NCBI GenBank assembly: GCA_024641705.1 | Contig: JAHECO010000001.1 | Span: 343,634 to 407,633, forward strand | Length of the DNA: 64,000 bases | Direction: 5' to 3' | DNA from: Candidatus Kryptoniota bacterium | Lineage (GTDB): Bacteria; Bacteroidota; Ignavibacteria; Kryptoniales; JAKASW01 | Shown: piece by piece, positions 9,163-16,352 of the stretch | How the letters are laid out: each line of letters starts with the position of its first letter | Position numbering within the stretch: the first letter of the stretch is position 1 | The notes under the pieces: generated by a model | Database searches by the model: none | The model's input: the letters and a program-made list of their open reading frames with translations, nothing else | What the model was told of the DNA's origin: nothing | Made by a program: the position numbers and the translations under genes

Positions 9163-9795
9163 CTATTTGTGACAGCCTATGCAGCTTTCATTCACGCCCT
9201 TCGCGCGGTGGCAGCTCGCACAGTCGTCCATACTCATTCCCCGTGAAGGGGTGGAAGGGACGTTGAAGAGTGTCCTGCCAAAAATATCCAGGCTGTACCC
9301 GCTGATGCGGCTGAAGCGCGCCGGCCTGAGATTACTGGTGTACGCGTGACCGAAATGACACGACTGACATTTGAGGCCGGCCAGCCTGACATGCGTGGCA
9401 TGAGAAAAGTAGACATTCTCGGGCTGTCTTGAGTAGACCACCCAAGGTATCTCTCTCCCCGTATTAACGTAATCCGTGACTAATCTTGTGTCTTCATTGG
9501 AAGTCCCGACAGGCTCTGAATGACAGGGCCTGCAGACTTTTGTGGCGGGTATCCCGATGAAACGCCCGTCTTTGTCGTATGTGTGGCAGTCGACGCACTT
9601 CAGACCGATGTTGTCGCCCGTGTGGGTCTTGTGACTGAACTGGAGCGGCTGGTCGACGGACCTGAATATGAGGTAGGGGAATACAATCCAGCCGAGGAGG
9701 AGAGTCCCCGCCAAGCCGGCGAAGAACATCCTCTTCCCAGGCCGTCCGTCGGGAACTGTGGTAGCATCTTCCGTCTCATTTATAGCAGAGTTCAA
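9163..9795 (-). CDS. Membrane-anchored pentahaem cytochrome c (QrcA/ActA type)
   Basis: 210 residues. One membrane helix at about 23-43 is followed by five CxxCH motifs (starting at C67, C88, C143, C192 and C205) and extra histidines in FSHxTH contexts suited to distal haem ligation. Five haems and an N-terminal anchor resemble ActA of alternative complex III; QrcA of sulfate reducers has six. It is the first redox subunit of the operon, 81 bases before the molybdopterin subunit. It should accept or donate electrons on the periplasmic side; the soluble partner is not in this window. Confidence 0.9.
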   Translation of the reverse strand: MNSAINETEDATTVPDGRPGKRMFFAGLAGTLLLGWIVFPYLIFRSVDQPLQFSHKTHTGDNIGLKCVDCHTYDKDGRFIGIPATKVCRPCHSEPVGTSNEDTRLVTDYVNTGREIPWVVYSRQPENVYFSHATHVRLAGLKCQSCHFGHAYTSNLRPARFSRISGYSLDIFGRTLFNVPSTPSRGMSMDDCASCHRAKGVNESCIGCHK

Positions 9796-9822
9796 GTATT
9801 CCCCGGTTAGCCTTTCTATAGT

Positions 9823-10806
9823 TCAATGATCACTGTAACCGCTTGGACGCGGCGAAAAGAATTCGTCGTAAAGCAGAAGTATTTCCTCTTTGCTGAGGTG
9901 TTTGATCAGGTCGTCGCTGAACATGCCGCCGTCAGCCATCATCCGCTGGCCCTTTGCCTGTCTGTCTACGGATCTCTCCTGCGCGAATTCTGTCAGTCTC
10001 CCTGTCTCGTCCTGCATCCAGTCATGTGCTTGCTTGCCGTGGATCAGACCTCGCGCAATGTCGGAGTCCTTATGCGTGGGTCCGGCAGTCGTCGCCGGCT
10101 TGCATTCGAAGAGCCAGCCGAGGGTGTAGGGATCGGCTACCACTCTCCCCGGATCGGCTCTCAAATGACTGTTGACCGCGGATACGACCATCCTGCCCGG
10201 AAAGATCATCTGGAAATCGATTCCGCCCACGGTAAGGCTTGCCGCGGGGTTGTGTTCGCCCCCCGTGGTCGCAAATGTGAGCCTGTCAATCTTTCCGAGG
10301 ACTTTCGCCAGGAAAGCGTCGATGCCGATGTGGCACGTGCCGTCCTCGTCGATGTCCGCCCACATGTGATTGGGCGAATAATGAAGCCAGCCGACGGTCT
10401 GAATCCCGTCCACAAGCCAGTATCCGCTCGCGTCGTCCTCGCCGGGGTCGAGTTCCGGCGCGATAACGTCGTGTGGAGTCAGCAGCCCCGGGCTCTGCAT
10501 TGTCTGAAGAAGTTCACAATACCTGTGGCTGGATGTCCCGCATCTGGTGAGGCTTGGATTGCTATAGGGAACGTATTTCACTACCGAAGCCGCGGAGCAA
10601 TACTGACAGAGCGACTCCTGAAGGAACGGGCAGTGGTCCTGGCTGGGAAGATCTTCGCAGTGCTGCTTTGCAGATGGGCACGTAACGTACGCCGGGGAGG
10701 AGCATCTTTCGCTGCTTTCGTCACCTTGGCTGCGCACGATCAATTTCTTGAATTCCGATGCGCAGCAAAATTTCACCTGAGCCTCTCTGAGAAACGGGCA
10801 TCTCAT
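9823..10806 (-). CDS. Cysteine-rich degenerate glycine-cleavage H-like protein
   Basis: 327 residues without an obvious membrane helix. The N-terminal third has many cysteines in two groups, starting CPF and repeated as CPFLQESLCQYC, which suggests metal binding. A GcvH-like domain follows (HMWADIDEDG...), ending with the family's typical DPYTLGWLFECKP. As in the partner protein at the 3' end of the operon, the residue aligned with the lipoyl lysine is glycine. The spacing to the cytochrome gene is 27 bases. Two non-lipoylatable H-like proteins in one respiratory operon suggest a fixed structural or assembly role. The closest named relative of such genes that I know is LbpA, which does keep its lysine. 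Confidence 0.75.
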   Translation of the reverse strand: MRCPFLREAQVKFCCASEFKKLIVRSQGDESSERCSSPAYVTCPSAKQHCEDLPSQDHCPFLQESLCQYCSAASVVKYVPYSNPSLTRCGTSSHRYCELLQTMQSPGLLTPHDVIAPELDPGEDDASGYWLVDGIQTVGWLHYSPNHMWADIDEDGTCHIGIDAFLAKVLGKIDRLTFATTGGEHNPAASLTVGGIDFQMIFPGRMVVSAVNSHLRADPGRVVADPYTLGWLFECKPATTAGPTHKDSDIARGLIHGKQAHDWMQDETGRLTEFAQERSVDRQAKGQRMMADGGMFSDDLIKHLSKEEILLLYDEFFSPRPSGYSDH

Positions 10807-10848
10807 CGGATCTCACCACGCTTTGGATGTGATCTCATTCCTGCACTC

Positions 10849-11157
10849 CTACTTCCGGGTACGCCGGCTTTTCTTCTTTGGATCTTCGACCTTCGGCATG
10901 CTTTCGATCCCGTCCTCGGTAACTACGAGCATTTCGTTGCCGTCAAGCTTCTCTCCGCCATCAGCCATCGTTACCCCCAGACCGTTGACTACGAACGCGT
11001 GGTCGTCGGCTTCAACACGCTCGGTAGCTCGTGCCTTCACTCGCTCTCTGATTTCTTTTAGAGCTGCGAAGCCGATGACAATGATGCATGCCAGCGTGAC
11101 CAACCCTAGTACGAGATTCGTCACGTTCAACCAGAAAACTTCATCGTAAGTAAACAC
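10849..11157 (-). CDS. Small single-helix membrane protein, first gene of respiratory operon
   Basis: 102 residues from a GTG start preceded by a near-perfect AAAAGGAGG at optimal spacing. One hydrophobic helix at about 8-32 (VTNLVLGLVTLACIIVIGF) is followed by a charged tail ending in KKKSRRTRK. I do not recognise the family. As the leading gene of the operon it may be a small accessory subunit or anchor. Confidence 0.75.
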   Translation of the reverse strand: MFTYDEVFWLNVTNLVLGLVTLACIIVIGFAALKEIRERVKARATERVEADDHAFVVNGLGVTMADGGEKLDGNEMLVVTEDGIESMPKVEDPKKKSRRTRK

Positions 11158-11545
11158 GGTTTACCTCCTTTTACCCGGACGTGCTCCCGGTGTGGATACA
11201 GGGAGCAACACTCACGGTTGGACTTTTCTACATCTGTTCCCTGAAAGAGATCAGGTACCCTATATTGGGCAACCAATATGCCGGACGGCCGTGACGACTC
11301 CGCCGAACGACGCAAGCGGTTGATAAAGCGTGAAATATATTTGTTACGGTTGTATCAGGCGCGATTCATTTGTCGGGACCCGTGCGGGAATCGGCTACAC
11401 GCGTGTCGGGAATTCCGCCGTCGGCATTATCCGTTCCGTCTCCCAACGACAGCGCGCGCAAAAGAGCGGGGTAATTGCACCTGGCCATTTCATTGATTCG
11501 GAATTCGGGTGGCCATATATTTACCTATAACTAGAGGAGTTATGG
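11158..11545. other. Divergent intergenic region between the respiratory operon and ygfZ
   Basis: 388 bases without a convincing gene. The short plus-strand frames at 11278-11530 have no family resemblance. The region holds the strong minus-strand ribosome binding site (11164-11172), the palindrome and -24/-12-like sequence at 11262-11284, and an AT-rich stretch ending in TATAAC just before the plus-strand ribosome binding site GAGGAG at 11534-11539. Confidence 0.6.
11262..11284 (-). promoter_or_regulatory. Palindrome overlapping a sigma-54-like -24/-12 element
   Basis: ATATTGG-gcaa-CCAATAT (11262-11279) is a perfect 7-bp inverted repeat. On the minus strand the overlapping CGGCATATTGGTTGCC has GG and GC exactly 12 bases apart, as in sigma-54 promoters, about 100 bases before the operon's GTG start. 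A random match of this strength is expected several times in the window, so the call rests on its position and on the nearby NtrC-type regulator. Confidence 0.35.
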
Positions 11546-12649
11546 ATGTTGGAAGGTACCCTGACTGAGATGCACACGCGTCTTGGAGCGCAGTTGGTTC
11601 AGGTAAATGGATTGTCGATACCGGGGAAGTACTCATCGGTGGAGGAGGAATACGCAGCGGCGCGGAAGTACGCGGTATTCTTCGACCTGTCGCACTTCGG
11701 GAAGCTTCGGCTTACGGGAAATGACGCACTCGACTTGCTGAACAGGATCTCCACGAATGATCTCGGCGGGATGCGGCCGGGAATGGGCAAGCAGACATTT
11801 CTTGCGACTGAGAAGGGAAGGGTCGTCGACCTCTGCACGGTGTATGTTCAGCAGTCAAGCATTCTTCTCAGGACCAGCCCCAACAATTCCGAGAATGTTA
11901 AGAAGTGGATAGAGAAATTTGTCATCTCGGAAGACGTTAAAATAGAAGATGTGACCGCAAATTTCCCGATGTTCTTTGTCGCAGGGTCCTCGGCTGTCGA
12001 CTTCCTCAAAGAGTTCGCACATTCAAGCTACAAGGCGTTTCTCGATGTGGCGAAGATGCCGCGGTTTAATTTCATAAGGACATTCCTCGGTTCACACGAG
12101 GTCTTTCTTTCAAGAACGGACTTCGCGATGGGGAACGGTTTTATTCTGCTTGTGAATCCTGACGATACCGAGGCCATTTGGAACTCCCTTCTGGATAACT
12201 CGAAAACGTACGGTGCTGCTCCTGCCGGGTTGGATACGTTCGAGGTGTTGAGGATCGAAAACGGTACACCGCTGTACCCGAGTGAGCTGAACGAAGAACT
12301 CAATCCGCTGGAGGTCAACATAATAGAAGCCATCAGCGACAATAAGGGCTGCTACGTCGGTCAGGAGGTCATAGCGAGGCTGCAAACTTACGACAAGGTG
12401 AGAAAGCGGCTTGTCGGGCTCGTTGCCGATTCCAGGATGCCGCCCGAGGCAAAGATATATGAGGCGAAATCGGGCTCGGGAAATGAAATAGGTGTCGTGT
12501 CGAGTTCCGTCAGGTCTCCGGGACTTGGAAAGGAAATCGCGCTTGCGTACATCTCCATGCAGCAGTTGATCCCGGGGTCTAAGTATTCCGTAAGGGTTGG
12601 AGGGAAGACGATCGAGGCAGAACTCTCGACGCTTCCGTTCAACGTATGA
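11546..12649 (+). CDS. ygfZ: Folate-binding Fe-S assembly protein YgfZ/IBA57 (GcvT-like)
   Basis: 367 residues of the GcvT/YgfZ fold. The signature KGCYVGQEVIAR with following TYDKVRKR is the diagnostic YgfZ motif, containing its conserved cysteine. YgfZ proteins bind tetrahydrofolate and help build or repair certain Fe-S enzymes. The chosen ATG at 11546 follows GAGGAG; an ATG four bases earlier is out of frame. Placed divergently from an Fe-S-rich respiratory operon, but this could be coincidence. Confidence 0.88.
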   Translation: MLEGTLTEMHTRLGAQLVQVNGLSIPGKYSSVEEEYAAARKYAVFFDLSHFGKLRLTGNDALDLLNRISTNDLGGMRPGMGKQTFLATEKGRVVDLCTVYVQQSSILLRTSPNNSENVKKWIEKFVISEDVKIEDVTANFPMFFVAGSSAVDFLKEFAHSSYKAFLDVAKMPRFNFIRTFLGSHEVFLSRTDFAMGNGFILLVNPDDTEAIWNSLLDNSKTYGAAPAGLDTFEVLRIENGTPLYPSELNEELNPLEVNIIEAISDNKGCYVGQEVIARLQTYDKVRKRLVGLVADSRMPPEAKIYEAKSGSGNEIGVVSSSVRSPGLGKEIALAYISMQQLIPGSKYSVRVGGKTIEAELSTLPFNV

Positions 12650-12697
12650 GCATGACGAACGGTCGAACCGGTACCGAGAATAGCTCATGGAATTGAA

Positions 12698-13183
12698 ATG
12701 GAACAGATAAAGGTATCCACGGCTGGAAACAAGGCGGAAGTTTACAGAGAACTGCTCCCTCAGCTTGAGTCGCTCGTTTCGGGAGAGAACGATTTCATTG
12801 CGAATGTCGCGAACCTTTCCGCCGCGCTCAAGCAGGCGCTTCCATACGCGTCCTGGGTCGGGTTCTATTTCATGAAGGAAGGAGGGCTCGTTGTCGGTCC
12901 TTTCCAGGGAAAGGTGGCATGTACAAGGATCAAAATCGGCAGCGGAGTGTGCGGCACTGCCGCCGCTTCGAAGAAGACGCTTATCGTCCCAAATGTCGCC
13001 GAATTCCCCGGCCATATCTATTGTGACCCGGATTCGAAGAGCGAGATCGTCGTTCCGTTAATGAAGAACAACGAAGTCGTCGGCGTGCTCGACATCGACA
13101 GTTCGTCGCTGGATTCATTCGATTCCGTCGATGCTCAATACCTCGAGCAGGTGGCCGGACTGGTAGGGAGTCTGTTTCCCTAG
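12698..13183 (+). CDS. msrC: Free methionine-(R)-sulfoxide reductase (GAF domain)
   Basis: 161-residue single GAF domain of the fRMsr type. The three family cysteines are present (C75, C85 and C109, in the GKVAC, GSGVCG and GHIYCDPDSKSE contexts), and the GxLDIDS ending is typical. The enzyme reduces free methionine-(R)-sulfoxide with thioredoxin, repairing oxidative damage in the cytoplasm. It lies 48 bases after ygfZ and 14 before the next gene, so co-transcription is likely. Confidence 0.88.
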   Translation: MEQIKVSTAGNKAEVYRELLPQLESLVSGENDFIANVANLSAALKQALPYASWVGFYFMKEGGLVVGPFQGKVACTRIKIGSGVCGTAAASKKTLIVPNVAEFPGHIYCDPDSKSEIVVPLMKNNEVVGVLDIDSSSLDSFDSVDAQYLEQVAGLVGSLFP

Positions 13184-13197
13184 ATGGGATCTGCAGG

Positions 13198-13947
13198 ATG
13201 TCGGCAAAGGCTTTGAAGAAAGTGGATAGAAAGGTCGCTCTCATCACCGGGAGCGGAAGAAGACTGGGCCGCCGGTCGGCACTCGCTCTCGCGGAGGACG
13301 GATGGAATATCGTCGTAAATTACGCGCACTCCGCGAAAGACGCGGCGGACACGTTGAGAGACATCAAAGCGCTCGGCGTCGACGCCATAAGCGTGAAGGC
13401 GGACATAACCAGCTCGAAGCAGGTCGACGCGATGTTCAACCAGGCATTCGGGCATTTCGGCAGGATCGATCTGTTGGTCAACAACGCGGCGATATTTCCT
13501 CCGCCGAGAAAACTCGCCGAAATTACCGATGATCTCTGGGACTACGTGATTTCCACGAACCTTACCGGGCAATTTTACTGCGCTCGGGCTGCGGCCAAGC
13601 TCATGGAGGAACGCGGCGGGAAGATCATAAACCTGGCCTCTCTCGGCGGATTTCAGGTTTGGCCGGAACACATCCCCTACAACGTGGCTAAATCCGGTGT
13701 GATCATGCTGACCAAGGCGCTTTCGAAGGCTCTCGCGCCGAAAGTCACGGTCAATGCCATCGCACCGGGAACGATCATTATACCCGGAGAGGAATCGGAA
13801 GAAATCAGGCATATCGAGGAAAGAAAAATTCCTCTCCAGCGGTACGGTGAGGCTGGTGATATAATCTCTGCACTTCTATATCTTGCACATGCCGACTATG
13901 TGACCGGGCAGATACTCACGGTCGACGGCGGCAGAGCAGTGTTATGA
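13198..13947 (+). CDS. Short-chain dehydrogenase/reductase, pteridine reductase-like
   Basis: 249 residues. The nucleotide-binding motif is TGSGRRLG, the TGxxxRxG form seen in pteridine reductases and FolM rather than the usual TGxxxGxG; its arginine favours NADPH. NNAA, the catalytic Ser in NLASLGG and YNVAK follow in order. The C-terminal VTGQILTVDGG is standard for the SDR family. A role in tetrahydrobiopterin or folate reduction fits the neighbouring folate-binding YgfZ, but other oxo-acyl or sugar substrates cannot be excluded. Confidence 0.82.
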   Translation: MSAKALKKVDRKVALITGSGRRLGRRSALALAEDGWNIVVNYAHSAKDAADTLRDIKALGVDAISVKADITSSKQVDAMFNQAFGHFGRIDLLVNNAAIFPPPRKLAEITDDLWDYVISTNLTGQFYCARAAAKLMEERGGKIINLASLGGFQVWPEHIPYNVAKSGVIMLTKALSKALAPKVTVNAIAPGTIIIPGEESEEIRHIEERKIPLQRYGEAGDIISALLYLAHADYVTGQILTVDGGRAVL

Positions 13948-14042
13948 CAGAATCGAGAGCGAGAAAAAAATCGATGTGTGTTGCCGACGTGTACTCTCAG
14001 CGGCTGCCTTCTTCAAGCTCCCAGGGAATCAATCGGAGGTAA

Positions 14043-14915
14043 ATGCCAGCGAAAAAATCTACCGCGAAACGCATCCACATTCCCGAGAAAGCGTATAAGG
14101 ACATCGACTTCCTGAACAGTCCGGACGCGCGGGTAATACGGATACTCTCGGAATACCTGGAACCGCTCTCGAGGTTCCGGAGGCTACGGATAAGAGACAC
14201 CGTCGTCTTTTTCGGCTCGGCACGCGTTACCCCGCTGCCCGAAGCGCGGGCCAAACTCTCTGACGTAAAGGCGAAGATCAGAATCGCGGAGAAGAAGAGG
14301 TCCGGCTCCCGCTCCCTGGCCCGGCTGCGGAGGGAACTGGAGCTTGCCGAAGGGAGACTCCAGATGGCCCGCTACTACGAGGATGCGGTGACCCTGAGCG
14401 AGATGCTCACCAGGTGGTCCAAGAAAATCAGCAAGAAGGGAGAGCAGCGTTTCGTCGTCTGTTCGGGCGGAGGACCCGGGATCATGCAGGCCGCCAACAA
14501 AGGGGCGATCCGCGCGGGAGGACTCTCCGTCGGACTGAACATAAGCCTTCCCCATGAGCAGTTCCCGAACCCGTATATTTCTCCCGACCTGGACTTCGAG
14601 TTCCATTACTTCTTCATGCGAAAGTTCTGGTTCGTCTATCTTGCCAAGGCGCTCGTGGTTTTCCCCGGCGGATTCGGCACGCTCGACGAACTGATGGAAG
14701 TCCTGACACTTCTGCAGACGAACAAGATCAGGAAGAAGATGACGGTACTCATATACGGTTCGGCGTACTGGAAAAAGATCCTCAACTTCGATGCGCTCGT
14801 CGAAGCCGGGGCCATCGACAATTCGGACCTCCGCCTCATCTATTTTGCGGACGACCCCAAAACGGCTTTCAAGTTTCTGACCGGCGGTATCAAGAAGAAT
14901 TACGACATTAAATGA
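14043..14915 (+). CDS. LOG-family Rossmann protein (possible nucleoside 5'-monophosphate phosphoribohydrolase)
   Basis: 290 residues. GGGPGIMQAAN and PGGFGTLDE are the two LOG-family motifs; the latter binds phosphate and ribose of AMP in lysine-decarboxylase-like cytokinin-activating enzymes. The family splits nucleoside monophosphates into base and ribose 5-phosphate, although many bacterial members are uncharacterised. A charged helical insertion at about residues 70-105 and a basic N-terminus are additions to the core fold. No signal peptide. It is followed after 13 bases by the SirB1-like gene. Confidence 0.82.
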   Translation: MPAKKSTAKRIHIPEKAYKDIDFLNSPDARVIRILSEYLEPLSRFRRLRIRDTVVFFGSARVTPLPEARAKLSDVKAKIRIAEKKRSGSRSLARLRRELELAEGRLQMARYYEDAVTLSEMLTRWSKKISKKGEQRFVVCSGGGPGIMQAANKGAIRAGGLSVGLNISLPHEQFPNPYISPDLDFEFHYFFMRKFWFVYLAKALVVFPGGFGTLDELMEVLTLLQTNKIRKKMTVLIYGSAYWKKILNFDALVEAGAIDNSDLRLIYFADDPKTAFKFLTGGIKKNYDIK

Positions 14916-14928
14916 CGCGGACCGACAA

Positions 14929-15789
14929 ATGAGACAGGAACCCGATTCAAAGTTCAAGGCATTGATGAAACTCCTCGACGACGACGACCCCCAGGTGTTC
15001 GCGGCTGTCGAGAGGGAGCTCCTCGACGGAGGCGACGAGGTGGCCCATATGCTCGAGATGGAGATCGACAATGCCGACACAAACGTGAGAAAACGGATCG
15101 AAAATCTCGTTTCAAGGATGCACCTCGAAAAGCTCCAGAAAGAGTACGATCTCCTGCTCGACTTCGTCTCGCGGCCGGACTTCTCTCTCGAGCGGGCACT
15201 CTATCTCCTGGCGAAGCCGCTCTACCCGGATGTCGATTTCGCGGAGGTCGAATCGGAACTCAACGAGATCGCAAACGAGCTCAGGAAAAGGATCGCGGCG
15301 GCGGAGGACCCGTACGATATAGTCCAGCATGTCAACGACTTCTTCCTCGTGGAAATGGGTTTCGCGGGCAACTCTAAGGATTACTACAATCCCGACAACA
15401 GCATGCTCCACCGCGTGCTGGAAACACGCCGCGGCATTCCGATCTCGCTCGGAATAGTCTACCTCCTCGTCGGGAGGAGGCTTAACCTGCCGGTCTACGG
15501 CGTCGGTGCACCTGCGCATTTCCTCGTGAAGTTTGTGCTTGAAGGGAAAGAGTTTTATGTCGATGTTTTCAACGGCGGCAGGATCATGTCGCGGAAGGAC
15601 GCAGAGGATTCGATCAGCAACATGGGATTCTCTTTCGAATCCAGGTTTCTGAAGATTTCAAGCGACCTCGAAATGCTGGCAAGGAGCTGCCGCAATATGG
15701 CCCGTGCCCTTTCGGCTATAGATGAACAGCCGAGGGCGAACGTGTTGATGGAATTGTCAATCGAGCTCGAAAGGCTTATCGCGTTTTGA
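14929..15789 (+). CDS. SirB1/transglutaminase-like family protein
   Basis: 286 residues. The central region (MLHRVLETRRGIPISLGIVYLL, then GAPAHFLVKF) is the SirB1-type transglutaminase-like domain found in many bacteria, often next to a TPR part; here the N-terminus is an acidic helical region instead. Biochemical function is not established for the family. The last codons overlap the TTG start of the adenosyltransferase gene, indicating coupled translation. Confidence 0.8.
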   Translation: MRQEPDSKFKALMKLLDDDDPQVFAAVERELLDGGDEVAHMLEMEIDNADTNVRKRIENLVSRMHLEKLQKEYDLLLDFVSRPDFSLERALYLLAKPLYPDVDFAEVESELNEIANELRKRIAAAEDPYDIVQHVNDFFLVEMGFAGNSKDYYNPDNSMLHRVLETRRGIPISLGIVYLLVGRRLNLPVYGVGAPAHFLVKFVLEGKEFYVDVFNGGRIMSRKDAEDSISNMGFSFESRFLKISSDLEMLARSCRNMARALSAIDEQPRANVLMELSIELERLIAF

Positions 15790-16352
15790 AGATATACACG
15801 AAGACCGGCGACAAAGGAGAGACGAGCCTTTTCGGCGGAGAACGTGTGCCGAAGGATGAGCCGAGGATAGAAGCCTACGGGACTGTGGACGAGCTCAATT
15901 CCCTGATAGGTGCCGCACGTTCGTTCAACGATGACAAAAGCATCGACCGGATGCTCGGAGATATCCAGAACGAGTTGTTCGTCCTCGGAGCTGATCTCGC
16001 TACTCCCCCCGGCAGCAGGAAGACCTCCGTGCCCCGCGTTGGCCGGGATGCCGTCGCTTCGATCGAGAAGATGATAGACGAAACGGATGCCCGTATGGAA
16101 CCGCTGAAATCTTTCATACTCCCGGGCGGGTCGCGGGCCGCCTCTCTTCTGCATCTCGCACGCACCGTCTGCCGCAGGGCCGAACGGCGCGTCGTGTCGC
16201 TGAAAAAGCAGGGGGAAGTTTCGGACGATGTATTGATTTATCTCAATCGCCTCTCGGATTTCCTCTTTGTGCTCGCCAGATACGCAAACAAAACCGGTAA
16301 GGTAACTGAGACTCTCTGGAACCCCGGCCCAGGGTCCGACGCTCGCTCATGA
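15786..16352 (+). CDS. ATP:cob(I)alamin adenosyltransferase, PduO type
   Basis: 188 residues. MKIYTKTGDKGETSLFGG is the classic N-terminal ATP-binding motif, followed by the GTVDELNS and RRAERR motifs of PduO/MMAB enzymes. It adenosylates cob(I)alamin to coenzyme B12. The start is TTG, because the K-I-Y-T-K-TGDKG start is conserved and the only upstream codons lie in the previous gene; TTG overlaps its TGA. The 3' end overlaps the BatA-like gene by four bases. Confidence 0.92.
   Translation: MKIYTKTGDKGETSLFGGERVPKDEPRIEAYGTVDELNSLIGAARSFNDDKSIDRMLGDIQNELFVLGADLATPPGSRKTSVPRVGRDAVASIEKMIDETDARMEPLKSFILPGGSRAASLLHLARTVCRRAERRVVSLKKQGEVSDDVLIYLNRLSDFLFVLARYANKTGKVTETLWNPGPGSDARS

Noticed and set aside
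9826..11061. 411-codon open frame on the plus strand
   Set aside because: Antisense to the H-like protein and small membrane protein genes; no recognisable motifs and no ribosome binding site.
11278..11530. Two short plus-strand frames in the divergent intergenic region
   Set aside because: Arginine- and cysteine-rich random-looking translations without ribosome binding sites; the region has regulatory signals instead.
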